16,768 nt of DNA, taken from Bacteroidales bacterium UBA5621. GTDB taxonomy: Bacteria; Bacteroidota; Bacteroidia; Bacteroidales; VadinHA17. Under the pieces are notes generated by a model. It was not told the origin of the DNA, ran no database searches, and worked only from the letters and a program-made list of their open reading frames with translations. The first letter of the stretch is position 1. The number at the start of each line of letters is the position of its first letter. The stretch lies in NCBI GenBank assembly GCA_002424525.1, contig DIKJ01000230.1, positions 1 to 16,768 of the forward strand, read 5' to 3'. Below are positions 1-7,756 of this stretch, one piece after another. The position numbers and the translations under genes are program-made.

Positions 1-624
1 CCTGCCTGTGATGAAATACCTGGTCCCGGTTGCGGGTCTCTCCTTAACCATGAAAGCCTGTATGACCATTCCATAGGCTCCGATGGTAGGTTGCACTTCA
101 ACGGGCAAAACGACACCATCCCTTGCAATGGGTTCCGTCGAAAAGGGAATTTTTGCCCCAAGGCTTGATGAGATGAAGAATCGTTTATTGTCGTTTTTCA
201 GAAGACTGTACCTGGCTGAAAATATGGCATTTGAAAAACCACTGCCCCTGAGTGTATAAGGAGGATCAAGATTATAATGTTGTGTCTTGTTAAAAAAATA
301 GCCAAATTCCGTTTCAAGGGTAATTTTTTCGAATAATCCGTATCCGATAGTTCCGCCTGCATAATTATAGTTCGCGCTTCTTATCAGATCGAAATCAGAG
401 GGTTTATTTCCTCCATAATATTTATTCCCGTAATTATACCTGTAAAAAGAAATAACTCTCAATGAGTTTTTTTCCAGCACAAGCAGGTTGTTCGATCCCC
501 CTACCGGATTTACAGATGAAAGGCATTGTGCGGCTGAAGGATCAATAAACAGCCAGGGCACCAGAAGGGCCGTTATGAACACTCTATTGAACAACAATGA
601 ATATCTCTTTGGTCTGTGATGCAT
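1..624 (-). CDS. Putative outer-membrane beta-barrel protein (C-terminal part beyond window)
   Basis: Reading the minus strand from an ATG at 624-622 gives an uninterrupted frame of 208 codons that runs off the left edge. The N-terminus has a basic stretch (HHRPKR) followed by a hydrophobic segment and an Ala-Ala-Gln-Cys end near residues 30-33, which is a plausible signal peptide. The rest alternates short aromatic/polar strands with Gly/Asn turns (for example YRYNYGNKYYGGNK and LETEFGYFFN), the pattern of an outer-membrane barrel. I cannot name the family. It overlaps the upstream lipoprotein gene by 41 bp; alternative TTG starts at 597 and 594 would shorten the overlap but lose the basic n-region. 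It is the last visible gene of an envelope gene run and is probably co-transcribed with the two lipoproteins. The barrel assignment is inferred from strand pattern only. Confidence 0.7.
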   Translation of the reverse strand, partial: MHHRPKRYSLLFNRVFITALLVPWLFIDPSAAQCLSSVNPVGGSNNLLVLEKNSLRVISFYRYNYGNKYYGGNKPSDFDLIRSANYNYAGGTIGYGLFEKITLETEFGYFFNKTQHYNLDPPYTLRGSGFSNAIFSARYSLLKNDNKRFFISSSLGAKIPFSTEPIARDGVVLPVEVQPTIGAYGMVIQAFMVKERPATGTRYFITGR

Positions 625-925
625 TATTGCCATCGGTAACTGTGCAGGTAATTTTATTTGTGCCTGCGTGGCAGGGTGAAACCGCATAAACGATTTCTTT
701 TCCGGTTCCCAGGATATCTCCGGCTGTGGCCGACCATTTATATGTAATCTTATAGCCCGTTGCCACAGCGGTGACCTTTATTGATTCTCCTGCAGTAATG
801 GTGCTCTTCCCGGCTGTTAAGGAAGTAAAAACAAGAGGTTGAGCCGGATCTCCTGAATCATCGTTATCTTTTACACAGGCAGTCAGTGACAAAAGCGATA
901 ACATAAAAATGATATATTTTGTCAT
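584..925 (-). CDS. Small lipoprotein with one PKD/Ig-like domain
   Basis: The 113-residue product starts with a short hydrophobic signal and a clear lipobox, LTAC, with the lipidated Cys at residue 17, followed by an acidic linker (KDNDDSGD). This is typical of Bacteroidota surface or periplasmic lipoproteins. Residues about 30-113 form a single beta-sandwich of PKD/Ig type: a TITAGESIKVTAVATG strand pair, a YKWSATAGDILG segment and a TNKITCTVTDGNNAS segment, the usual 'KWS...G...TCTVTD' pattern. Such domains bind or space rather than catalyse. The gene begins 9 bp after the stop of the FISUMP lipoprotein gene and overlaps the barrel gene, so the three are likely one transcript. Its role is unknown; it may be an accessory lipoprotein to the barrel. 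Confidence 0.8.
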   Translation of the reverse strand: MTKYIIFMLSLLSLTACVKDNDDSGDPAQPLVFTSLTAGKSTITAGESIKVTAVATGYKITYKWSATAGDILGTGKEIVYAVSPCHAGTNKITCTVTDGNNASQTKEIFIVVQ

Positions 926-934
926 GGCATCAGG

Positions 935-1816
935 TTAATCATCTTTTATACAACGGACAGAGAACAGATATGTTTTCGGGAAGGTATTGTATCTTCCCAC
1001 AGTGCTTACCCCTTTCTCCAGACAGCGTCGCCAGGCATACTGGCCATACTCTGATGATGTCCACACATATTCAAACTGGTTAAGCAGGCCATAATAATCA
1101 CCGTTGATACCCCTTCCGGAATAGAGTGCTTCGTAACCCGATCCGCCACCTGCACTCAGTTTTGTTCCAACATCGTGGCCCCGCCAGTTATTTGTTATAT
1201 CAGCTTCTGCCTGGCTCATTCCCAGGTACATTTCGAGTGTTTTCCATTCACCGTCTGACGGGATATGCCAGCCGGTGGGACAGATACCCTGTGCCTTCTG
1301 CGCAGTTGAGCCGTTCATGACTGCATCCCAGGAAAAAAGCCTTCCGTAGGTTTTCGCATTCTCCTCATTGTTGTTATAAGCGTAGTTCGTGACAGGAGTA
1401 CTGTCAGGGGCAACAGTCACCCTGAGATTCTGCTGCATCCAGATCTGATCACCAATAGCAACGGAGGTGTAAATGTTTCCATCTTTATCTATCACCACAT
1501 TATCAGGTATAGGCTGTTTAACAACAGCGCTTCCTATTACTGCCGAGTCAACAGCATCCTGCACCAATACGGAATAGACTCCCGCTTTGAGGTTATCAAT
1601 ATCTTTTGTCGTTTTGCCGTTCGACCAGCTGTAGGCATAAGGAGGGATGCCACCTGTTACATCAAGCTCAACAAAGCCATCTTCACCAAGAAACGTTGTC
1701 ACGTCATGTGCGGTAAGCACAACCGATAACGGTTCCGCCGCCTTTTCTTTCGTGCAATTCTGAAACAACGCAACGAAGAGAACAGACATCAGAAGAGTCC
1801 TGGTTAATTGTCTCAT
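935..1816 (-). CDS. Exported protein with SprB-type repeat and FISUMP domain
   Basis: The 293-residue protein has an N-terminal signal (residues 1-20) and a Cys at 21 in FQNC, a loose lipobox, so it is probably a lipoprotein. Residues about 45-100 match a SprB-type repeat: GGIPPYAYSWSNG followed by LKAGVYSVLVQD. Residues about 108-292 are a FISUMP (Fibrobacter succinogenes major paralogous) domain: DGNIYTSVAIGDQIWMQQNL, YGRLFSWDAVMNG, GICPTGWHIPSDGEW (177-191), a GLLNQFEYVWTSSE segment and a closing FSVRCIKD. The fold is carbohydrate-binding-lectin-like, but the biochemical role of the domain is not settled. The gene lies 30 bp downstream of the DUF1573 gene and 9 bp upstream of the PKD lipoprotein gene. 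No type IX C-terminal sorting domain is visible, so anchoring through the lipid is more likely. Confidence 0.9.
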   Translation of the reverse strand: MRQLTRTLLMSVLFVALFQNCTKEKAAEPLSVVLTAHDVTTFLGEDGFVELDVTGGIPPYAYSWSNGKTTKDIDNLKAGVYSVLVQDAVDSAVIGSAVVKQPIPDNVVIDKDGNIYTSVAIGDQIWMQQNLRVTVAPDSTPVTNYAYNNNEENAKTYGRLFSWDAVMNGSTAQKAQGICPTGWHIPSDGEWKTLEMYLGMSQAEADITNNWRGHDVGTKLSAGGGSGYEALYSGRGINGDYYGLLNQFEYVWTSSEYGQYAWRRCLEKGVSTVGRYNTFPKTYLFSVRCIKDD

Positions 1817-1846
1817 TTATTATAGCATCAGATCATCTATTCGCAT

Positions 1847-2260
1847 CTATTTTTTCTTAACGACATCTCCCTTGATCCTTAATTCGACCGAGGCATTAGC
1901 TGCATTTGACTGTACTGTTATGGTCTTGTTGAATGTGCCCCTTACTTTGGTATTATATTCGACCCGGAGGGAATCTTTCGCTCCCGACCGGACAGGTGCC
2001 TTGGGCCATTCAGGGACCGTACAGCCACATGAGGAACGCACATTAATTATTGCCAGGGGAGCCGGGCCCGTATTTGAAAAAACAAAATAATGAACAGCGT
2101 TTCCGCCATATCTGATCGTACCGAAATCGTACTCGGTTTCTGAAAAAGTGATCCTTGGTTTATCGGAGGCATCCTGAGTACCCGGCAAGGTTTCCGTTCC
2201 TGAAAATGCAGGAAGCATAAGGAGTAAAAGCAATAATAGTAACAGATTTTTTATTTTCAT
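1847..2260 (-). CDS. DUF1573-domain exported protein
   Basis: I place the start at the ATG at 2260-2258, giving 137 residues; a 19-residue longer frame from 2317 would bury the signal peptide behind a charged tail. Residues 1-20 are an extreme Leu-rich signal segment (nine consecutive Leu). Residues about 35-133 carry the DUF1573 hallmark: FSETEYDFGTI, then a FxFSNTGxAPLxI core, SSCGCTVPEWPKAPV (77-90), and the YNTKVRGTFNKTITVQSNA end. The family is an Ig-like/ASPM-type beta-sandwich that is very common in Bacteroidota envelopes and has no settled function. The CGC motif is a constant family feature. It is the first gene of the envelope run and is separated from the PurL-like gene upstream by 107 bp that contain no recognisable feature. 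Confidence 0.92.
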   Translation of the reverse strand: MKIKNLLLLLLLLLMLPAFSGTETLPGTQDASDKPRITFSETEYDFGTIRYGGNAVHYFVFSNTGPAPLAIINVRSSCGCTVPEWPKAPVRSGAKDSLRVEYNTKVRGTFNKTITVQSNAANASVELRIKGDVVKKK

Positions 2261-2367
2261 GATTTTATCAATAATTTGATGTTTCTCATGTCTTGATCGC
2301 CATCCACCTCTGTTCATACCTTCGGCACGGTCTGCAGAAGTTCTTTATGATCCCCGCAAAAAGGTGT

Positions 2368-3471
2368 TTATCCCTTCAGAGCCTCAATGATCTCCCTGGA
2401 AGGTTTATTGGGGATAGTGGCGATAATTTGGCCGTTGTATTCGAAGACCTCCTTATCATCAGAAGTTATTTCCCCGATGACAGTAACATTCTCCGTTTTT
2501 GATTTTACAGCATTTACCACCTCATCGGCATCTTCCGGCGCTACCTGCACCACAAAGCGGGCCTGTGTTTCACATATCAGGATCTCCTGGGGAGTAATAT
2601 CACTGACGGATACCGGCACCTTTGTAAGATCCACCCTGGCTCCGAGGCCCCCGTATCTGGCTGATTCGCATATTGCCGCACCTATTCCGGCGGCACCCAG
2701 ATCAGAGCATGCCTTAATTTTTCCCGTACCGAATGCGGCAAGTGCGGCCTCGAGGGCTATCCGTTCCTCTTTGAAAAGGGCCACTGCCGGCCGCATCTCC
2801 TTCACCAGGCCCGCCCTGTAAAGTGTATCGTTGCCATCAGTTCCGGTAACACCTATGATTATGATCTTATCGCCCGGATTTTTTGCCGGTTTGGTCAGAG
2901 GCTTTTCAGTGACCAGCTTTCCGAAGACCGACACCACCACTGCAGGTACTATATCTGAGAAAGAGGTGGAGAAACCCCCTCCCACTATGAACACATCCAT
3001 AACCTCGCACATATCCCTTAATCCTTTAACCATTATGTTCACCCTTTCCTGGCTGGTCATTACCTTGCAGGTGCCGCAGGTACATACTCCTGCAAAGCCG
3101 CACGGACCAACTATTACTTCCTGGTCAAGCGGCCGGGTGCCTATGAAATCGAGCAGAAAAACCGGCCGCCCACCCATGGCAACCACATCACGCATTGCTC
3201 CTCCCGCCCCGGTGGCAGCAGCATCGTAAGGCCTCGGTACACATGGTGAGCAGTGGCTCTCCATCTTGGCCACAACATACCCGTCCATGCCAGGAACCTG
3301 AAAGACAGCAGCATCATCATTTTTTTCGGGTCCTATGGCTAAAGCCCCGGGCCAGATCTTGTCCACCTGCTGATTAAGTTCCTGAAAGCTTTTGAAATCA
3401 ATTACTTTATCAATATTGTGATGTAAATGCACAAACAACCCGTGCATCAGGGCTTTTTCAATAGTATTCAT
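2368..3471 (-). CDS. Stand-alone PurL/AIR-synthase-like (PurM superfamily) protein with cysteine cluster
   Basis: The 367-residue protein is one AIR-synthase-fold unit: an N-terminal half with NDDAAVF (51-57), KMESHCSP (69-76), AAATGAGGAMRDVVAMGGRPV (85-104), then a C-terminal half with KACSDLGAAGIGAAICES and ICETQARFV (299-307). These match PurL (FGAM synthase II) landmarks ('ESHNHP', 'GAATGVGGxxRD', 'SESQERM'). Real PurL proteins are about 720 or 1200-1300 residues with two such units; this has only one and no glutaminase, so it is a paralogue and not the biosynthetic enzyme. It has an unusual Cys set: C74, C77, C124, C130, C132, C135, absent from PurL, which looks like a metal or Fe-S site. 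The ATP-binding Asp pair (DD at 52-53) is retained. Substrate unknown. It is transcribed apart from its neighbours. Confidence 0.85.
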   Translation of the reverse strand: MNTIEKALMHGLFVHLHHNIDKVIDFKSFQELNQQVDKIWPGALAIGPEKNDDAAVFQVPGMDGYVVAKMESHCSPCVPRPYDAAATGAGGAMRDVVAMGGRPVFLLDFIGTRPLDQEVIVGPCGFAGVCTCGTCKVMTSQERVNIMVKGLRDMCEVMDVFIVGGGFSTSFSDIVPAVVVSVFGKLVTEKPLTKPAKNPGDKIIIIGVTGTDGNDTLYRAGLVKEMRPAVALFKEERIALEAALAAFGTGKIKACSDLGAAGIGAAICESARYGGLGARVDLTKVPVSVSDITPQEILICETQARFVVQVAPEDADEVVNAVKSKTENVTVIGEITSDDKEVFEYNGQIIATIPNKPSREIIEALKG

Positions 3472-3518
3472 CTTATTTGTCTTAATTGGTAATTTATATC
3501 ATCTGCAAAAAATTTGGC

Positions 3519-3929
3519 CTAATCCTCCCCGGCAATGCTGAATACTTTTATCTCTGCGGGCTTGAGAGTCATGTGAGCTATCTTAGGGCCGAAATCATTG
3601 AAATAGGAAGCTGCAAAATGTGTATCAACAGCTGCCCGGTTAACGTACCTTTCAACAAAGATGAAATTTGTCTCCTCGTAAGGATTATGCCAGAGCATAT
3701 ATTCAAGACAACCCTCTTCCCTGTTTGAGTCTTCAATAATTGATTTCGCAGCCTCAATAAAATCTGAAATGAATTCAGGTTTGATATAGACATATGCCAA
3801 TATCATCCTTTGGTTTTCAGGAGCCTGAACGGCCGCTTCAGGTTGTGCCGGCGGAGCCGGGGCTTTGGGTTTGCATGCAAAGCCGAATCCAATAATAAGA
3901 ACTGATAAGATCAGGATTTTTGTTTTCAT
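3519..3929 (-). CDS. Exported antibiotic-biosynthesis-monooxygenase (ABM) domain lipoprotein
   Basis: I use the ATG at 3929-3927 (136 residues), because an 18-residue upstream extension precedes the signal peptide. Residues 1-18 are hydrophobic and end in GFAC, with Cys19 as likely lipidation site, followed by a Pro/Ala-rich linker (KAPAPPAQPEAAVQAP). Residues about 41-130 are an ABM (PF03992, YgiN-like) ferredoxin-fold domain: MILAYVYIKPE, REEGCLEYMLW, then NFIFVERYVNRAAVDTHF and FGPKIAHM. Cytoplasmic members act on quinols or heme, or as dimeric monooxygenases without cofactors. An exported lipid-anchored copy is less usual; substrate cannot be deduced. It is divergent from the CotH-like gene across 121 bp. 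The family call is firm and the enzymatic activity is inference. Confidence 0.85.
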   Translation of the reverse strand: MKTKILILSVLIIGFGFACKPKAPAPPAQPEAAVQAPENQRMILAYVYIKPEFISDFIEAAKSIIEDSNREEGCLEYMLWHNPYEETNFIFVERYVNRAAVDTHFAASYFNDFGPKIAHMTLKPAEIKVFSIAGED

Positions 3930-4050
3930 TTTTACTCTTTTTTTTGGTGTTCTGTAAAAGTAATATTTTTCGGGGTAAAACATATAACATTCACGTCCTG
4001 TTTTCTTTATACCTTTACAACCGAATCTATTCTCCTATTTTGAGATCATC

Positions 4051-5109
4051 ATGGAAAAGAGGTTTTATTTTAGTCTTTTGATAATGGTACTCCTTGTCTT
4101 GCCTGTTGCCGGACAGAATGACACCATTGATCTTTCCGGCCTCATCGGTGACAGCAGGACCAGGCTGTTTGACAGCGATGACCTTCTGGAGCTCATTCTT
4201 GAGTTTGATGTTACAAGGCTAACCAGAACAAAACACACAAACGACAATCAGGAGGCCGTAATGACCTATTATGCGCCCGGCAAAGATACAATAACACGGA
4301 TAGTCCGCGTCAGGGCCAGAGGAGAGTTCCGGCGCAGTTACTGCGATTTCCCCCCCATAAGACTGGATCTGAGAAAAGATGAACAGCCCGGGGACCTGTT
4401 TAATCAGATCAACAGAATTAAACTTGTAACTCATTGCAAAGCAGGAAGAAGCGATTACATAATGCGTGAATACCTTGTCTATAAAATTTATAATCTGCTA
4501 ACTGATTTCAGCTTCAGAGTCAGGCTTCTGAAGATCAATTACATCAACGTCAGAAGGCCGCAAAGACCCATAATTGAATATGCTTTCCTGATAGAACCGG
4601 ACGAGTTCCTTGCTGCCCGTACAAGAACGCTCCAAATAGAGTCACCCAGACTGACCCAGAAGGTGATCATCCCTGAACATATGGACAGAGTGGCCATTTT
4701 TAATTTTATGATCGGAAATTATGACTGGGCCGTACCCGGACAGCATAACCTTGTTATTCTCTCCCTTCCTCTGTCTGAACAGTCCAATCTTGGAATAGTT
4801 GTGCCCTATGATTTCGATTATTGCGGACTCGTTAACACCAGCTATGCAATACCCCCCGAAACCTTGCCGATCAAATCGGTAAGAGAGCGCATGTACCGGG
4901 GAATATGCAGAAGTGAGGATGAATTCAGAAAGGGGCTTAACGAATTTCTTGAAAAGAAGGAAGAAATATATAAGGTTATCCGTGAATTTCCATATATATC
5001 AGAAAGATCCAAAAGAGATATGATCAATTATCTCGGCACTTTTTACCGTGACCTGGAGGAGCGCAACATTATTCTTCAGATCATGCTCAGGAATTGTGTT
5101 GATCTCTGA
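4051..5109 (+). CDS. Exported CotH-like (kinase-fold) protein
   Basis: The 352-residue product begins with a classical signal peptide ending VAGQ-ND around residue 22. The body has a conserved RVRARGEFRRSYCDFPPIRL segment (residues 85-104), IKLVTHC (123-129) with a candidate ATP-contacting Lys124, FNFMIGNYDW (217-226) followed by QHN, and VPYDFDYCG (251-259). This order, Lys then N-x-D-W then D-F-D, parallels CotH spore-coat kinases, where the two Asp positions are catalytic and metal binding. Known CotH proteins are atypical kinases; Bacteroidota homologues are mostly uncharacterised. Similarity is judged by eye from motifs, so the fold is probable but the activity is inferred. Its stop is one base from the convergent esterase stop. 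The sequence TACCTTTA at 4010-4017 is a possible weak -7 box. Confidence 0.6.
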   Translation: MEKRFYFSLLIMVLLVLPVAGQNDTIDLSGLIGDSRTRLFDSDDLLELILEFDVTRLTRTKHTNDNQEAVMTYYAPGKDTITRIVRVRARGEFRRSYCDFPPIRLDLRKDEQPGDLFNQINRIKLVTHCKAGRSDYIMREYLVYKIYNLLTDFSFRVRLLKINYINVRRPQRPIIEYAFLIEPDEFLAARTRTLQIESPRLTQKVIIPEHMDRVAIFNFMIGNYDWAVPGQHNLVILSLPLSEQSNLGIVVPYDFDYCGLVNTSYAIPPETLPIKSVRERMYRGICRSEDEFRKGLNEFLEKKEEIYKVIREFPYISERSKRDMINYLGTFYRDLEERNIILQIMLRNCVDL

Positions 5110-5110
5110 T

Positions 5111-6046
5111 TCAGTCCGGTGCAAAGCCTGCGGCTTTTATCCACCTGATACAGAGCTCCGGCCATGATGCTTCTGTTCCGCCTTTCGAAGCGAGTCCGTA
5201 ACCATGCCCACCCTTTTGAAAAACATGCATCTCGGAGATGATACCATATTTCTGCATTCCGTTGAAATAAGAGATGCTGTTCCTGACGGGAACCGCCTTG
5301 TCGTCAGCTGAATGAATCAGGAATGCCGGCGGTGTATCCGGGGTTATCTGTAATTCGTTCGAAAAGTGTTTCACCTTTTCTTCACCAGGATCGGGACCGA
5401 TGAGGTTGTTGCGTGATCCCATATGGGTAAAGGTTGCGTCAAATGAAATGACCGGATAGATCAGCAGTGAAAAATCGGGGCGGGCACTTATTTTATCCTT
5501 AACATCATAAACTCTCTCCGCATAGTGTGTTGAAAGGGTGGATGCCAGATGGCCTCCGGCCGAAAAACCGATAACACCGATCTTATCCGGATCGATGTTC
5601 CATTTTTTTGCGTTGCGTCGTATGGTACGCATGGCTTCCTGGGCATCCTGAAGCGGGCCGGAAGATTTATCCTTCATAATCCTGTCAGAGGGGAGGCGAT
5701 ACTTCAGAATAATTCCCGCAATACCCTGTTCATTAAGCCATTGCGCTATGGCATTGCCTTCATGGTCAAATGCCAGCACCGAATATCCCCCTCCCGGACA
5801 GATAAGCACTGCTGTTCCGTTCGCTTTTTCCGCAGGGGGCAGAAAAACGGTCAGATCAGGATCTGTGACTCTTTCGCACCGTGTTATGCGTCCTTCGATC
5901 GTCGTGATATTTTCAACATATTCTGCATCAGCGACCGATCCGGGTATCCCTTCAGGCCAGAGCTTAACCGTAAACGGCTGTGCGATCGTGGCAGAAGGAA
6001 GAATCAGTATTGCAAGAAGCGGAATAAATAAAATTGTCTTTCTCAT
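5111..6046 (-). CDS. Exported alpha/beta-hydrolase, acetyl-xylan-esterase/BD-FAE-like
   Basis: Using the ATG at 6046-6044 gives 311 residues with a clean signal peptide (MRKTILFIPLLAILILPSATIAQ). A 14-residue upstream extension would start inside the heptad repeat at 6077-6104 and is rejected. Catalytic features: oxyanion segment CPGGGY (83-88), nucleophile elbow GFSAGG with Ser162, acid at Asp248/249 in HSADDKAVPV, and His281 in GGHGYG. The layout matches secreted carbohydrate esterases (BD-FAE/Axe-like, lipase_GDXG relatives), which remove acyl groups from polysaccharides. It follows the GH20 hexosaminidase gene by 52 bp on the same strand, so deacylation of an amino-sugar-containing glycan is a reasonable guess. 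Substrate is unproven; a sialate or xylan esterase role is equally possible. Confidence 0.88.
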   Translation of the reverse strand: MRKTILFIPLLAILILPSATIAQPFTVKLWPEGIPGSVADAEYVENITTIEGRITRCERVTDPDLTVFLPPAEKANGTAVLICPGGGYSVLAFDHEGNAIAQWLNEQGIAGIILKYRLPSDRIMKDKSSGPLQDAQEAMRTIRRNAKKWNIDPDKIGVIGFSAGGHLASTLSTHYAERVYDVKDKISARPDFSLLIYPVISFDATFTHMGSRNNLIGPDPGEEKVKHFSNELQITPDTPPAFLIHSADDKAVPVRNSISYFNGMQKYGIISEMHVFQKGGHGYGLASKGGTEASWPELCIRWIKAAGFAPD

Positions 6047-6076
6047 TATTACAGCAATTGCCTGCAGTTTTTTCAC

Positions 6077-6104
6077 CTCATAACTCATATCTCATATCTT
6101 ATTT
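6077..6104. repeat. Imperfect 7-bp tandem repeat, about 4 units
   Basis: Plus-strand units CCTCATA, ACTCATA, TCTCATA and a degenerate TCTTATT. It spans the GH20 stop codon (6099-6101) and the short gap before the esterase start. Confidence 0.75.
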
Positions 6105-7676
6105 ATCTGTCCAGGGCACTAAAGGTGATCTGTAAAAGTTAATTCCCATTGCCTCAAATCTCTCCCCGTGCCTTGCAAGCCTTACTTTATACTCATCCCA
6201 GCTTCTGAGCGCTTTAGGCGTCCAGCCTATCTCAGCATAACCCGGCAGACGCGGAAAAACCATGAATTCAATCTCTTCCATATTGGTTACGGTCTCCGAC
6301 CATAATGGTGATTCTACGCCAATTATATTCTCTTTCCCTATACCGGGCGTGATTGTGGCCGGATCCCAGTCGTACCCTGTATCCACTTCAATCAGTCCGG
6401 CCCATCTCAGGCCCAGTTTAGTGGATTTATCGTATTTCATATCGAGGTACGCTTTTCTTGCCGGCGACATCAGGATCTTCGCCCCCTGCCCGACCGCTTT
6501 CTGAGCATTCTCAACATCTGCCCAGTGCTGTGCAACACTGCCCGGCCTCAGTTCTGACAGTGCAATTTCGTCCCAGCCTATAACTTTTTTGCCATGCGAC
6601 AGGACAATATCCTGCACCCTGTTGATAAATGGGATATAATCCTCAATTTTCGTAACATGCGACTCATCGCCCCCGATATGGAACCACGCACCCGGAGTCA
6701 ATGCGGCAATTTCTCTCACCACATCATCAACAAATTTATAGGTGATCTCCTTGCTGGTGCACAAAGTGCTGAATCCAACCTGTGTACCGGTATAGAGTTC
6801 CCTGGCCTTTCCGTCGCAGTTAAGCTCGGGATATGATGCAAGGGCAGCATTCGTATGTCCGGGCATATCAATCTCAGGTACAATATCTATATATCTTTCC
6901 CTGGCATACTGAACAATTTCTGTATACTGCTCCTGGGTATAATATCCCCCCTCGCCTCCTCCCACCTGGGTGCTTCCTCCATGTATAGCCAGATTGGGCC
7001 ACGACTTGATCTCGATTCTCCAACCCTGGTCATCAGAAAGATGGAGGTGAAGTATGTTCATTTTGTAATAGGCCAGGAAGTCTGTAAAACGCTTGACATC
7101 CTCAACACCGAAAAAGTGCCGCGACACATCGAGCATGGCACCGCGGTAGGGATAATCGGGATAATCGACTATGGTGCCTGCAGGAATGTACCATGGACCC
7201 TCCTGTTTTGCCTTCATTTCCACAGCCGGAGGCAAGATCTGCCGGATAGTCTGCAAGCCGCGGAAGATCCCTGCCGGACTGTTTGCCGCTAGCTTCACCA
7301 GTCTGCGCGTTATCAAAAGCTCATACCCTTCCTCGCCGGTATCCCTGTCCGTGCCGGCAAGTGTTAACCAGATAGCACCGCTACGGGGTTCTTTGGCTGC
7401 CGGTCTCACCGGAAGCTCAAATCCCGTGGATGGCCTCAGCAGGTCAGCCAGGTATTCACCTATCCTCATAAGCTCATCCGATCCATCCTGAACATAAATC
7501 ACAGTACCTGTTTTTAAGGTGAAAAGGTCTCCTGCGGATATTATCTCAACAGGCCTGGGGATGATACTCTCCCCTGACAGATCCGATTCAGTTTTACCTG
7601 AAGAACACATTTGAAGTGTCAGCATTACCGCAATAAGTATTATTGCAGTAAAAAAGTTTTTTATTCTTTCTGCCAT
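6099..7676 (-). CDS. Beta-N-acetylhexosaminidase lipoprotein, glycoside hydrolase family 20
   Basis: The 525-residue protein has a signal peptide with Cys24 in LQMC, suggesting lipid anchoring. Residues about 37-165 form the GH20b N-terminal domain (IIPRPVEI onward, FRGLQTIRQILP near 138-149). The catalytic barrel runs from about 170: DYPYRGAMLDVSRHF, NILHLHLSDDQGWR (207-220), PEIDMPGHT (267-275) and WFHIGGDE (331-338), where Asp337-Glu338 are the substrate-assisted catalytic pair, then QHWAD and WSETVT near the active-site tryptophans. It removes terminal beta-linked GlcNAc or GalNAc from glycans in the periplasm or at the surface. The length is normal and all key residues are present. It lies in the minus-strand run between the redoxin gene and the esterase gene. 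A 13-bp palindrome lies 48 bp upstream of the start. Confidence 0.96.
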   Translation of the reverse strand: MAERIKNFFTAIILIAVMLTLQMCSSGKTESDLSGESIIPRPVEIISAGDLFTLKTGTVIYVQDGSDELMRIGEYLADLLRPSTGFELPVRPAAKEPRSGAIWLTLAGTDRDTGEEGYELLITRRLVKLAANSPAGIFRGLQTIRQILPPAVEMKAKQEGPWYIPAGTIVDYPDYPYRGAMLDVSRHFFGVEDVKRFTDFLAYYKMNILHLHLSDDQGWRIEIKSWPNLAIHGGSTQVGGGEGGYYTQEQYTEIVQYARERYIDIVPEIDMPGHTNAALASYPELNCDGKARELYTGTQVGFSTLCTSKEITYKFVDDVVREIAALTPGAWFHIGGDESHVTKIEDYIPFINRVQDIVLSHGKKVIGWDEIALSELRPGSVAQHWADVENAQKAVGQGAKILMSPARKAYLDMKYDKSTKLGLRWAGLIEVDTGYDWDPATITPGIGKENIIGVESPLWSETVTNMEEIEFMVFPRLPGYAEIGWTPKALRSWDEYKVRLARHGERFEAMGINFYRSPLVPWTDK

Positions 7677-7756
7677 AGCGCATTAATTTTGCTTCAAGTT
7701 AGAGAATTTAAAGTATGTAAAGTAACAGAATCTGTTCTTAATTCAAAAGGATCTTA

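Noticed and set aside
2261..2317. Longer start for the DUF1573 protein
   Set aside because: It would put a charged 19-residue tail before the signal peptide, which is unlikely for an exported protein.
2387..3377. Three plus-strand open frames opposite the PurL-like gene
   Set aside because: All are shadows of the conserved minus-strand reading frame and carry no motifs.
5549..6031. Open frame of 160 codons on the plus strand opposite the esterase gene
   Set aside because: It is fully antisense to a gene with an intact catalytic triad and signal peptide, and its translation has no recognisable domain.
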